DNA of 64,000 nucleotides from positions 1,345,280 through 1,409,279 of the forward strand of contig NZ_JAGYPG010000002.1 of assembly GCF_018343625.1 (NCBI RefSeq), written 5' to 3'. The position numbers were made by a program, and so were the translations under genes. This document shows positions 26,627 through 35,241 of the stretch, piece by piece. The first letter of the stretch is position 1. Each line of letters begins with the position of its first letter. The DNA is from Lederbergia citri. GTDB lineage: Bacteria; Bacillota; Bacilli; Bacillales; Bacillaceae_C. The notes under the pieces are model-generated. The model did not search any database and was not told the origin of the DNA. It was given only the letters and a program-made list of their open reading frames with translations.

Positions 26627-27214
26627 TTAACTAATGTTATTAGTTTTTAAAACTTTAATGGACATCCAAAGTACGGCTACTAATGAAAGTATAAAACCAA
26701 TAAAACCAAAAAATTCGTTCATACTTTCAAAGAAGGATGCTACCCCTGCTAAAATAAGCAGCAAGCCCGGCCAACGCATAATATTACCTTTCATTAAAAT
26801 GGCTAAACCGAAAAGAACTGAGCCTACACCTCCTAAATAATTGGATGTCATCATTGCCTCTTTTATTGGTGAAGGCAGCTCACTGTTGGCAAGTTCCCCA
26901 ATATTCATCGATGAGTTAAGATCATTAATTACAGGATAGGAAAATGAATTTATCTCGACAATACCAATTGTCCAAATAGACCCTATGAACATAACAATGA
27001 AGCCGATAAAACCAAAAACCCCTAAAGCAACAGATTGACTAAAATATGCTGCCATAACTCCAAACAAGATCAAGACCAATCCCAAGATATTCAAATAGTT
27101 ACCGACAAGAGATTCCGCTCCTGTTGCAATGTTTATGATAACGCTTATAACAGTAATGACAAAACCTAAAACACCCATCACACCGAAAGACCGTACAAAT
27201 TGATTAGTCGTCAC
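26627..27214 (-). CDS. Five- or six-TM membrane protein, paralogue of the gene at 30523
   Basis: 195 aa, mostly hydrophobic helices (GVLGFVITVISVIINIAT, YLNILGLVLILFGVMAAYFS, GFIGFIVMFIGSIWTIGIV, RWPGLLLILAGVASFFES). It shares the framework FxxIxxNYLxI, GFIG, WTIGIV, SFSxPxIxxLxSSMxxxxxA, LPSPIxEA and RWPGxLLILAGV with the protein at 30523-31131, so they are paralogues. GGGAGGACAAGAAT precedes GTG 27214. Family not recognised. A third, broken copy lies at 31277-31402. Confidence 0.8.
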   Translation of the reverse strand: MTTNQFVRSFGVMGVLGFVITVISVIINIATGAESLVGNYLNILGLVLILFGVMAAYFSQSVALGVFGFIGFIVMFIGSIWTIGIVEINSFSYPVINDLNSSMNIGELANSELPSPIKEAMMTSNYLGGVGSVLFGLAILMKGNIMRWPGLLLILAGVASFFESMNEFFGFIGFILSLVAVLWMSIKVLKTNNIS

Positions 27215-27401
27215 ATTCTTGTCCTCCCTTCGAAGTCATATTTTATTGAATAAAGAATATTATGCTAAACAATCGAAGGTTATGACAGTTGGCATGTTCC
27301 TCCCAAAAAAAGCTATATACGCTGGGGACAAATCCCCTTTTGTTGGAACGAACATATATTACATGAAGGTCGTCATATCGATATAGAAAGAAGGAAAAGG
27401 T

Positions 27402-27851
27402 ATGCCAAGCGGAATGCATCAAGTTGAGGTGGATTTACCAATTTATAAGGTTTGGAATTTTGTGAAGGACATGGATAACTGGGCCCCACTTATTCCTGGA
27501 TATATTCAACATCGGAAATTTACGAACCGTCAGTCGATCTGGGAATTTTATAGTGATATTGGAATTATAAAGAAAAAGATGAGTCTAATGGTTACGATAA
27601 AAGAATGGATCGAACCGACAAAGGTCACCTTCGATTTAAAGGGAGAAAGTGGAAAACTTTCAGGCGGAGGATATTATCTAGCGGAATCAATCGGTAAAAA
27701 TAAAACGAGGATAACAGGCCATCTTGACATCACTGCAAGAGGCGCAATGGGACGAATGGTTAATGAGGTTTTAAAATCTTATGTTCCAAAAGTGACGGAA
27801 GAAATGGTTATGGCTATCGCCGCAAAATTGGAGGAGCCTAATCGAATATAA
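27402..27851 (+). CDS. SRPBCC / CoxG-like lipid-binding-fold protein
   Basis: 149 aa START-type fold: VEVDLPIYKVWNFVKDMDNW near the N-terminus, IPGYIQHRKF, a central beta sheet and a long C-terminal helix (YVPKVTEEMVMAIAAKLEE). Resembles CoxG-type SRPBCC proteins, which hold hydrophobic ligands. No CO-dehydrogenase genes are nearby, so the name is fold-level only. AAGGAAAAGGT precedes ATG 27402. GGGGC/GCCCC before TTTTCG (27881-27925) is a weak terminator candidate. Confidence 0.8.
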   Translation: MPSGMHQVEVDLPIYKVWNFVKDMDNWAPLIPGYIQHRKFTNRQSIWEFYSDIGIIKKKMSLMVTIKEWIEPTKVTFDLKGESGKLSGGGYYLAESIGKNKTRITGHLDITARGAMGRMVNEVLKSYVPKVTEEMVMAIAAKLEEPNRI

Positions 27852-27986
27852 TGTTGTTTCTAAAGTTAATCAGCAAAAGAGGGGCAGCTTACTTTTTAGC
27901 TAATGTACAGAAAGGCAGCCCCTTTTCGTGTTGCTAAAACTTCACACCTTCCCACTCCGAATGCCATGCTTGCAAAGAGCTTCAAT

Positions 27987-28643
27987 TCAATTCTCCCCCT
28001 GACAAATCTCCAACGGGGAATATCCTAATCTACTAATAGCTAATGCCATTTGATAATACCCCTCACCATTGGGGTGAATACCTCCGTGGGACAATAAAGC
28101 CTTTTCCTTCCCTTTAAAAATACTAAAGATATCAGCTACTTTCACATTGTTTTCCGAATTAAAACTAGCAATCATCGAATTATACTCTTTAATCCCCGCC
28201 TCTGCTATCGGAATGTCGGGAAATGGATTGTATAAATTCGTTAGCCGTATGATGTAATGTTCCTGTTTGTCTAGATGGTGTAGTCTTTCTAATATTTTTA
28301 AGTAATGATCCCTAGATTGTTGAATAGCCTGAGCCACACTTTCAGCGTTTGTATTTGTTATAAATCCTTTTGCTGCGTTTATTAAATCATTCCCTCCCGC
28401 TGTTATCGTAATGATATTTGCATGGCTGACAGCTTCCATAACAATCGGGGAATGAAGCATCGTTAAAATATCCTCTGTCGTTGCTCCTGGCCTTGCATAT
28501 TTTTGATAAGGGATAGGCCTTTTTAAAATTTGCCGACTTATGCCCTTGTAATATTCAACAAATCCGGGCTCAAAAAAAGGAACACCAATACCCGCAGTAA
28601 GTGAATCGCCTATCGCGAGATAACGTAAAGGATTGCAATCCAT
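27987..28643 (-). CDS. SGNH/GDSL-type hydrolase
   Basis: 218 aa esterase/lipase-like hydrolase. Block I YLAIGDSLTAGIG supplies the nucleophilic Ser, block III is TAGGNDL, and block V GGIHPNGEGYYQMA gives the catalytic His. No signal peptide, so cytoplasmic or exported by another route. ATG 28643 lies behind GAGGTGGACT; the frame extends to a TTG at 28655 that overlaps this site and is less likely. Substrate unknown. Confidence 0.88.
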   Translation of the reverse strand: MDCNPLRYLAIGDSLTAGIGVPFFEPGFVEYYKGISRQILKRPIPYQKYARPGATTEDILTMLHSPIVMEAVSHANIITITAGGNDLINAAKGFITNTNAESVAQAIQQSRDHYLKILERLHHLDKQEHYIIRLTNLYNPFPDIPIAEAGIKEYNSMIASFNSENNVKVADIFSIFKGKEKALLSHGGIHPNGEGYYQMALAISRLGYSPLEICQGEN

Positions 28644-28910
28644 AGTCCACCTCAATTAATTAATTATTCCTATCATATTCAAATGCAAAGAATGTGTATC
28701 CCCTTCTTACCTATCATAGATAATTGTAAGTGGTCTGAAATTGGCTTTTCTTGTATAGGGTCAAGCAAAATCTTTTAAAAGCCACAAAAATTACTGATTT
28801 TCCCATTAATGAGTGTGAATTACTAGATACTTAGCGATTGTTTCTGCATTCATATTTTTTCCTATTTCAGGGGACGCTATCTCTACAGATCTTACTGGAG
28901 GGAACTTGAA

Positions 28911-29387
28911 ATGATGAAATTAATGAGATATAACAAGCTAATACTAATATTAATGATGGTCTTTTCGTGGCTTTCACTTCTTTCGTTAGGAAAAAGCTCC
29001 TTCAAAAGGTTTCTTCCAGCAGGGATATTAATTGCCTTCATTACACGGTTAGAAAATGTTATGGCTAAAAAAAGAACTTGGTGGTGGTGGTATGAAAAAC
29101 TCCATCCTAAATTATCAGGCTCATTTCCTTTTGTATGGGGTCCATTTATAGTTAGTTCCATATGGATTCTAAAATTTACATATGGCAAGCCTTTCCGATA
29201 TCTACTAGTAAATTTAATAGCTGATTCGATTTTCGTTTATATTTTAATTGATAAGTGGCTAACAAAATGGGGGATTGCCTCATTAGTGCGAATGAAAAAA
29301 ATACAATTATCCTGTCTATTATTTATAGACACTTTGCTTTTATATGGATTTCAATTTCTTATAGAAAAAGTGAGAGGGAATAAATAG
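28911..29387 (+). CDS. Four- or five-TM hypothetical membrane protein
   Basis: 158 aa, hydrophobic segments near 8-27, 31-47, 75-92, 98-116 and 130-150 with a Trp-rich basic loop (RTWWWWYEKLHPK). GGAGGGAACTTGAA precedes ATG 28911. I recognise the style of small Bacillus multi-pass proteins (CBO0543-like) but not a function. A fragment of another membrane-associated gene follows in the same direction at 29431. Confidence 0.65.
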   Translation: MMKLMRYNKLILILMMVFSWLSLLSLGKSSFKRFLPAGILIAFITRLENVMAKKRTWWWWYEKLHPKLSGSFPFVWGPFIVSSIWILKFTYGKPFRYLLVNLIADSIFVYILIDKWLTKWGIASLVRMKKIQLSCLLFIDTLLLYGFQFLIEKVRGNK

Positions 29388-29430
29388 AACGGTTAAGGTG
29401 ATGGAGAGTAAAAACTGACGCAACTCATGG

Positions 29431-29572
29431 TGGATTCCTTACCTAACGGGATCTCCAACGCATGTGCGAGCTGATTATGATAAATACTTTAGTCATACAT
29501 TTATTTTTACCTACAATAAAAAATCGTATTATTCCAGATGCACAGCATGTTGGGGTAGGAATCCTTTATTGA
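29431..29572 (+). pseudogene. Frameshifted gene fragment
   Basis: The frame starting at 29431 reads WIPYLTGSPTHVRADYDKYF then SHTF, and after a shift the neighbouring frame continues FLPTIKNRIIPDAQHVGVGI and stops at 29572. Joined, the two halves read as one plausible polypeptide resembling the C-terminal part of small membrane proteins with a YDxxF...LPxxxNxxIPxxxH pattern. No start codon or ribosome binding site remains. Confidence 0.45.
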
Positions 29573-29629
29573 CCACACAAATTATTTAGGGAATCAATTA
29601 TTTAAAGCTTCAATTGAGGGATTTTAAAC

Positions 29630-29673
29630 ATGAATAAAATAGAAGAATGCAAGCATTATTCTATTTTATTCAT
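29630..29673. terminator. Long inverted repeat, probable bidirectional terminator
   Basis: ATGAATAAAATAGAAGAATGC and its inverse, 21-bp arms with one mismatch and a 2-base centre. It lies between the fragment at 29431 and the convergent NUDIX gene. Confidence 0.75.
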
Positions 29674-29731
29674 GGGAGTAACGATAATTAATTCGAAGAG
29701 AATGTTCCAAGGCGATAGAGGCATATCAAAA

Positions 29732-30355
29732 TTATCCTTCTTTTATCATCTCGATAAAATGCTTTAAAATCCTGGCTGTAAACCCCCAAATGGTATACTT
29801 CTCATAATCGAAAAACCATTCTTCCATTGAACGAGTTCTCCATTGATACCCGGCACCGTTCATTATTTTTTCAAAAGGAAAATCTGTTGAAGGCATTGGT
29901 TGAAGGGAAACTAAATGCATATAAGGCTCATAATCTAATAGCCATTTGACGGGTACCGTAAATACCTCTGCAACTTCTTCTTTGTTATATGAATGAATGA
30001 TTTGATCGTAATCTATGATTCCTATAAATGGGTAGATCACAAAAGAAGGAAAAGCAACAAAGGGACTTAATTGTCCTAAAACCGTGACCTTTTGTGTATC
30101 AACACCTAATTCTTCATATGTTTCTCGTAAAGCGGCCGCCAATGGGGATTCATCAGTAGCATCAATTTTACCACCGGGAAAACAAATATCACCTGGCTGT
30201 TTTCTCATAGTAGTTGCACGAACTTCAAAAAGGACATGCCATTCATTTTCCACTTGAACTAACGGAATCAAAACGGCTGAACGAAAAGCTGTGTCCTCCC
30301 CTATAAACAGAGATTTATTTTGATTTAACTGTTCTTGCAGTTTATCTAGGAACAT
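29732..30355 (-). CDS. NUDIX hydrolase, CoA pyrophosphatase-like
   Basis: 207 aa. The NUDIX box GGKIDATDESPLAAALRETYEELGV has the full GX5EX7REUXEEXGU pattern, preceded by a KQPGDICFPGG segment typical of CoA-diphosphatases (NUDL/YeaB group). Likely cleaves CoA or a related nucleotide diphosphate. ATG 30355 (MFLDKL) is six bases from AAAGGGGG; an earlier ATG at 30359 is out of frame and too close. Single gene. Confidence 0.88.
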   Translation of the reverse strand: MFLDKLQEQLNQNKSLFIGEDTAFRSAVLIPLVQVENEWHVLFEVRATTMRKQPGDICFPGGKIDATDESPLAAALRETYEELGVDTQKVTVLGQLSPFVAFPSFVIYPFIGIIDYDQIIHSYNKEEVAEVFTVPVKWLLDYEPYMHLVSLQPMPSTDFPFEKIMNGAGYQWRTRSMEEWFFDYEKYTIWGFTARILKHFIEMIKEG

Positions 30356-30522
30356 ACATATCCCCCTTTCCATGCTTATATTCATTTTATCGTATCACCA
30401 ATAAATTGATAGGAGAATATCAGAATGTTATTTACCTCATGTCATAGGTAATATTAACCAATTTTAACTCATATGTTCTTATTGAACAATTGGAATATTA
30501 ATTATTAAAGGAGGTTGAGAAC

Positions 30523-31131
30523 ATGACGTTCACGAAGGCTGTTAGGGTATTTTCGGTGTTCGGAATTTTAGGATTTTTATTTACGATTGCACACTTCATT
30601 CTCGTTGTTTCGACTGGGGGAGCCGATTCTATCATTCTTAACTATTTGGACATTACGGCATGGATTTTTATAATGTTCGGGATGATTGCGGCGTACTTCA
30701 GTCGAATCGAAGATCTTGGAAAACTCGGATTTATCGGCATCATCATCACGCTTTTCGCTATTGCTTGGACAATCGGCATCGTCTCAGTTCATTCGTTCTC
30801 TTTCCCTATTATTCATGAACTTAGTTCGTCTATGGATCTCGCAAACGTTGCTGAGAATGCACTGCCTTCACCGATAAGAGAAGCGGAAATAACAAGCTCC
30901 ATCCTAATGTTTGCGGGACCTGCGCTATTCGGATTATCCGTATTTCTGTATAACAAGCTGACACGCTGGCCGGGAGTACTGCTTATTCTTGCCGGAGTAT
31001 CATCTGTTCTCGACTCCTATGTTGATATACTTGGACTTATTGCATACCTCGGTACTCCTGTAGCCATTTTTTGGTTATGCATAAAAGCCCTAAAAATCGA
31101 TGATTCTGCAAGTTCGCCTTCAAACTCTTAA
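30523..31131 (+). CDS. Multi-TM membrane protein, paralogue of the gene at 26627
   Basis: 202 aa, five or six TM helices, same framework as the protein at 26627-27214 (WTIGIV, SFSFPIIHELSSSMDLA, LPSPIREA, RWPGVLLILAGV). An ideal AAAGGAGGTTGAGAAC precedes ATG 30523. The GC content of its DNA looks higher than that of the paralogue, so the pair may be an old duplication or of different origin. Function unknown. Confidence 0.8.
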   Translation: MTFTKAVRVFSVFGILGFLFTIAHFILVVSTGGADSIILNYLDITAWIFIMFGMIAAYFSRIEDLGKLGFIGIIITLFAIAWTIGIVSVHSFSFPIIHELSSSMDLANVAENALPSPIREAEITSSILMFAGPALFGLSVFLYNKLTRWPGVLLILAGVSSVLDSYVDILGLIAYLGTPVAIFWLCIKALKIDDSASSPSNS

Positions 31132-31194
31132 CAGGTTCCAGTATCGTGGGATAAAGCATTTTCATTGGCAGTTGTAAAATAATTTTTAATTGAT

Positions 31195-31237
31195 AAAGCC
31201 CGATTAACAGCCGTTAGAGGCTCCTTAATCGGGCTTT
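31195..31237 (+). terminator. Terminator after the membrane-protein gene
   Basis: AAAGCCCGATTAA/TTAATCGGGCTTT, 13-bp stem followed by ATTTTT. Confidence 0.9.
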
Positions 31238-31276
31238 ATTTTTATGGATAACTTATAATAATGTTCAGCGTAACAT

Positions 31277-31402
31277 TTCAAATAGTTACCAACAAAGTAT
31301 TCAGCTGCTGTGGCAATATTGAATATGACTGCAATAACGGAAATCACAAAACCCAAAATCCTCAACACAGCTAAAAAACCTCACAAACTAAGGAAACTCC
31401 AC
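31277..31402 (-). pseudogene. Remnant of a third copy of the 26627/30523 membrane-protein family
   Basis: On the minus strand the DNA from GTG 31402 aligns with the first 40 codons of the gene at 27214 (compare ..GTAACTATTTGAA.., FVIxVIxVIxNIATxAExxVGNYL). A TAG falls at codon 5 and one extra base shifts the frame near codon 16; after about 125 bases the similarity stops. The upstream flank (TCTTTCAAAGTCATTTTTTATTGAATAATGAATAATA) also matches the flank at 27228-27262, so promoter DNA was copied too. Confidence 0.75.
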
Positions 31403-31698
31403 ATTTTTGTCCTCTTTCAAAGTCATTTTTTATTGAATAATGAATAATACGTGATCCATATGAAGGATGTGACAAGTGACAAGACTCACTTGTTTTTTTA
31501 TTTCACCAAAGATCAGAGCCATTTATATAGGGAAAAACGGGCGGGACTTTTATAGTGAATGTTGTTTTTTACAATTAACTAAAAATTTTCCATCTGTTGA
31601 ATTTTAGATTAATAGATAGTAACATAAATTTTATTCTACATTTCATTTAGAAGATGAATTTAATATACAATAAGGCATCTAAGAAGGGAATAAATAAG
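31403..31698. other. Intergenic region upstream of brnQ
   Basis: Contains the flank of the remnant and AT-rich DNA. No T-box (no GGTGGNACCGCG) or other leader recognised. No gene. Confidence 0.4.
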
Positions 31699-33039
31699 AT
31701 GAATCAAAAAGTAAAATTTTCAGAATATATCGCCATTGGAGTAATGTTATTTGCTTTATTCTTTGGTGCAGGGAACTTAATTTTTCCAGCACAATTAGGC
31801 CAACAAGCAGGATCGGATCTTTGGCCAGCTGTAGCGGGATTTTTGATTACTGGAGTGGGCTTGCCATTACTAGGGATTTTAGCAATGGGTTTTTCCGGTA
31901 GCAGCAACTTGCAAGAGCTTGCTAGTAGGGTGAATCCAGCTTATGCTATCTTTTTCACCTGCCTTCTCTATTTAACCATTGGTCCATTTTTTGCATTGCC
32001 GCGTACCGGCACAGTAGCATATGAAATTGGAATTGCACCCTTTGTAAATGCAGGATTTCACCAAGGTGGATTACTCATTTTTACATTGCTATTTTTCGCT
32101 GTGACCCTTTGGTTTTCGCTAAACCCGGCAAAGATTGTTGATAACGTAGGAAAAATATTGGCACCAGGCCTTGTGATTCTTCTTACTATTCTATTGTTTG
32201 CGGTTGTCCTACATCCAATGGGAGCGATTCAGGCTCCAGTGGGGGCATATGTGAGCGGGGCTTTTGTAAAAGGATTCTTAGACGGATATAACACGATGGA
32301 TGCCATTGCTTCCCTCGTATTTGGGATTATTGTGGTTAATGCCATTCGTTCAATAGGAATCACATCAAAAAGAGGGATTCTTGGTGCAACTGTAAAATCA
32401 GGTCTAATTGCCATTTCTATACTCGGAGCCATTTACATTGGAATTGCATATATGGGTGCAACAAGCACAGAAACCCTTGGAATCACTGAGAACGGTGGGC
32501 CAGTTCTAAGCAATGCGGCTTCTCATTATTTTGGAGAATTTGGACTCATCATGCTGGCGGTTCTAATCATACTTGCTTGTTTAACGACTTCGATTGGCTT
32601 AACAACAGCATGTGCTGAATATTTTCAAACATTACTACCAAGGTTCAACTATAAGACGTTAGTCATATTTTTTACGACTATATCATTCATCTTTGCTAAC
32701 TTTGGATTAACGAACATTATTACATTCTCCGTCCCTGTTCTCATGTTCCTTTATCCACTTGCGATTGTATTAATGATATTGACCTTTTTATCACCATTAT
32801 TTCATCATAAACGAATTGTATATATCTTAACGATTGCGATTACGTTCTTGATCAGCATCTTTGATGGTTTGAAATCATTATGTGAGTCACTAGAAATTGA
32901 TTATTTTGGTTGGATGGTGCCGATTGTTTCTTTCTATGAGAAGACATTACCACTATATAACCAAGGCTTAGGTTGGCTGCTTCCGGCGTTATTAGTGGTT
33001 ATAATTACTGGTGTGGTGGCTCGATTACAAAGATCATAA
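31699..33039 (+). CDS. brnQ: Branched-chain amino acid:cation symporter
   Basis: 446 aa, about 12 TM helices, LIVCS family. N-terminal signature YIAIGVMLFALFFGAGNLIF and PAQLGQQAGSDLW, then GPFFALPRTGTVAYEIG and the central LDGYNTMDAIASLVFGIIVV are diagnostic. Imports leucine, isoleucine and valine with Na+ or H+. ATG 31699 gives the canonical N-terminus with AGAAGGGAA upstream; ATG 31654 is in frame but would add an atypical 15-residue leader. Its transcript ends in the hairpin of a dispersed repeat. Confidence 0.95.
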   Translation: MNQKVKFSEYIAIGVMLFALFFGAGNLIFPAQLGQQAGSDLWPAVAGFLITGVGLPLLGILAMGFSGSSNLQELASRVNPAYAIFFTCLLYLTIGPFFALPRTGTVAYEIGIAPFVNAGFHQGGLLIFTLLFFAVTLWFSLNPAKIVDNVGKILAPGLVILLTILLFAVVLHPMGAIQAPVGAYVSGAFVKGFLDGYNTMDAIASLVFGIIVVNAIRSIGITSKRGILGATVKSGLIAISILGAIYIGIAYMGATSTETLGITENGGPVLSNAASHYFGEFGLIMLAVLIILACLTTSIGLTTACAEYFQTLLPRFNYKTLVIFFTTISFIFANFGLTNIITFSVPVLMFLYPLAIVLMILTFLSPLFHHKRIVYILTIAITFLISIFDGLKSLCESLEIDYFGWMVPIVSFYEKTLPLYNQGLGWLLPALLVVIITGVVARLQRS

Positions 33040-33050
33040 ATAAAAAAATA

Positions 33051-33126
33051 ATCGAGTAGGAGGGCTAATTATAGTAAAATTAGCCCCCTACTCGATAATG
33101 TTGTTATAGTCCAAATACGAGGGTTA
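33051..33126 (+). repeat. Dispersed hairpin element, copy A
   Basis: ATCGAGTAGG...GGCTAATT pairs with AATTAGCC...CCTACTCGAT (33051-33095), followed by the unpaired block AATGTTGTTATAGTCC. Copies B (38201) and C (51645) share hairpin loop and block. Here the hairpin also serves as the brnQ terminator. Confidence 0.8.
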
Positions 33127-33154
33127 TACTAATTGGGCTTTTTTTAACACAAAT

Positions 33155-33188
33155 ACACGCCAGCGGATTTTAATCTAAGCCTGGCGTT
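33155..33188 (+). terminator. Terminator-like hairpin
   Basis: ACGCCAG/CTGGCGT followed by TTTTTT on the plus strand, between convergent brnQ and the glycosyltransferase gene. Confidence 0.7.
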
Positions 33189-33217
33189 TTTTGTATCGTT
33201 TTCAATGTTTTTATAGG

Positions 33218-34366
33218 TTAAGCGAGCAGCTTTTCTTTTCTGTTACTATAAATTGTTTCTTCATAATCCGATAGCAATTGACCAAAAATGGTGTCCCATG
33301 ATTGCTTAAGTGCATATTGTCTACCTGCCATTCCCATCGTCTTTAACATAATAGGGTTATCCAGTAGGGTTATTATTTTTTCGATATAATCGCTCGGTTC
33401 ATAAGGATTGCAAAGAAAGCCTGTTTTCCCGTGCTCGATTATTTCTTTTACACTTCCTCCATTAGCGCCGATGACCGGAGTACTAGAAGCGAGAGATTCT
33501 AACACGACGTTTCCAAATGTTTCTGTAGCGGAAGGAAAAACGAATAAATCAGCTGCCGCATACGCTTTGGCAAGTTCCTCACCTTCGAGGTATCCCGTAA
33601 AAGTCACCCAATCAGCAAATTGGTTTTCCAATTTTAAGCGCATCGGTCCGTCTCCAACGATAAGCCAATGGGAAGAATGGCGAATCGATTCGGGCATCAT
33701 TTCAATAATTTGTGCAAGTGTGTCCAAATTTTTCTCTGGGGCGAGGCGTGAAACAAAAAGAAAGACAAATGGTTCCTTAATGCCGTACCGACTTTTGAAG
33801 TCATTTGTTTCATAGTGAGGATGAAAAAAGTGACAATCTACTCCTCTTTTCCAAAATTGAAGATTAGTAAACCCTTTCGATTGAAGATACTGTTTCGTTT
33901 CATTGGACGGGACAAAAATTTTTGAAAAATGTTGTTTGTAAAACCATCCAAAATAACGCCATATCCAATCTGAAAGTACTTCCATCCGATAATATTTTAA
34001 ATATTGGTCAAAGTGAGTATGATATGAAGCGACCATAGGGATGTCGCTTTTTTTCCCATAGTGAAGCCCGGTTAGCCCAAGGTTGAATGGAGTGGTGATG
34101 TGAATTAAATCAGGCTGAAATGCTCCAAGTTGGTTATGCATTTTTAACATGTTTGGAAAAGTAATCCTACATTCGGGGTAAAGAAAAAAAGGGAGGCTAA
34201 TAGAGCGGTGGATTTGATCAATAAATAAATCTTCGCCCGGAAAATGAGGGGCATAAATTTGGTGTCGAATTTGTTCACGTTCCAAGTAAGCTGCTAATCG
34301 TTTCAACGTTTTTGCAACGCCGTTCACTTGAGGAGCAAACGTATCTGTAAACAATGCGATTTTCAT
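33218..34366 (-). CDS. GT4-family glycosyltransferase
   Basis: 382 aa, GT-B fold. N-domain MKIALFTDTFAPQVNGVAKT is typical of alpha-mannosyl/glucosyl transferases acting on lipid or sugar acceptors (MgtA/GDP-mannose-dependent type). The C-domain has FVSRLAPEKNLDTL, the donor-binding FVFPSATETFGNVVLESLAS (EX7E) and GFLCNPYEP. Cytoplasmic face of the membrane. I use ATG 34366, eight bases after GGAGGG; GTG 34369 is adjacent. The next gene upstream, 19 bases away, is a broken PAP2 phosphatase, probably once an operon partner for glycolipid synthesis. Confidence 0.9.
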   Translation of the reverse strand: MKIALFTDTFAPQVNGVAKTLKRLAAYLEREQIRHQIYAPHFPGEDLFIDQIHRSISLPFFLYPECRITFPNMLKMHNQLGAFQPDLIHITTPFNLGLTGLHYGKKSDIPMVASYHTHFDQYLKYYRMEVLSDWIWRYFGWFYKQHFSKIFVPSNETKQYLQSKGFTNLQFWKRGVDCHFFHPHYETNDFKSRYGIKEPFVFLFVSRLAPEKNLDTLAQIIEMMPESIRHSSHWLIVGDGPMRLKLENQFADWVTFTGYLEGEELAKAYAAADLFVFPSATETFGNVVLESLASSTPVIGANGGSVKEIIEHGKTGFLCNPYEPSDYIEKIITLLDNPIMLKTMGMAGRQYALKQSWDTIFGQLLSDYEETIYSNRKEKLLA

Positions 34367-34385
34367 CACTTAACCCTCCAGATGT

Positions 34386-34927
34386 TCATATTGTAAAAAC
34401 AACTGCATTGAAATAAACGATGACGATTCCTGTTCCTACGCCGAGAATAGCACCCGCCATTACGTCAGAGGGATAGTGCAAACCAATATATATTCTTGAA
34501 ACACCGACAATACTAGCGAGTAAAAACAAATAAATCGTCATCGACGGCACATGATACATAAAAGGTGTTACGATAGAAAAAATTGAAGTTGTGTGCCCTG
34601 AAGGGAACGAATGATCTTTAAGTAATTTAGAAAGTGTCTTTGTTTCAGGATAGGTTAAATATGGTCGATTTCGCTGATATTTTTTTTTGATAATTGAAGC
34701 TAAAATATGACTGATCGTGAGAGCAATCATACTTTCAATTCCCCAATTGCTATATGGTAAAGGCGCAATAAGGAAGCTAGCAGAACAACTGAAATGGTAA
34801 ATGTTGCTCCTCCTAAATGGGTGATGGAGCGAAAAAACAAATTTAAACTTTTATGATTGCATGAATGATTAATAAAGTTAAACAGCCCCAATTCTTTTTT
34901 ATGAAGCCACAATGCCAATCTACTCAA
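34386..34927 (-). pseudogene. PAP2-family phosphatase split by a frameshift
   Basis: The N-terminal 66 residues (from TTG 34927 behind GGGAGGG: FNFINHSCNHKSLNLFFRSI, THLGGATFTISVVLLASLL) and the C-terminal 114 residues (SIIKKKYQRNRPYL, DHSFPSGHTTSIFS, SRIYIGLHYPSDVMAG) together make one normal 175-180-aa PAP2 protein with all three phosphatase motifs. They lie in different frames that overlap at 34727-34730 (ATGA), and the lost frame change falls near 34745-34775. Either a pseudogene, a sequencing error, or a coupled two-piece protein. Would act on undecaprenyl or phosphatidate phosphates. Confidence 0.75.
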
Positions 34928-35241
34928 ATAAAACCCTCCCTTTTACACTCATTTTAATAGTTAAATGTTTTGACCTTATTAACAGAGTGTAAAGCTTTTG
35001 TTAGTTTTTTCAAAAAATTTCATAATTGATAATTTAAGAACGGCTTTGGATTGTTTTTCACCAGAAGTTTCCATGTAATGTACCGCTTGCTGCCAACCGT
35101 TAGGATAAATTCAATGATTTTGAAATATGAAAAAGCCTAATCCCTCAATGTTTTTACAGAGGAATTAGGCTTATGATCTTCCATAAACGCGACCTATTCT
35201 TAAATAATCTGCATATTCAAGGTTCTAATGTAGGCTCAGCT
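34928..35241. other. Intergenic region with a possible gene tail and a terminator
   Basis: On the minus strand a frame from about 35105 to the TAA at 34979 reads YPNGWQQAVHYMETSGEKQ and on to FFEKTNKSFTLC without a good start; it may be the tail of a lost gene. The terminator of the RibD-like gene is at 35133-35172. Confidence 0.35.
35133..35172 (-). terminator. Terminator of the RibD-like reductase gene
   Basis: AAGCCTAAT..CCTC pairs with GAGG..ATTAGGCTT; on the minus strand TTTTTC follows. Confidence 0.75.

Noticed and set aside
31403..31698. T-box leader before brnQ
   Set aside because: No T-box sequence or antiterminator pairing was found.
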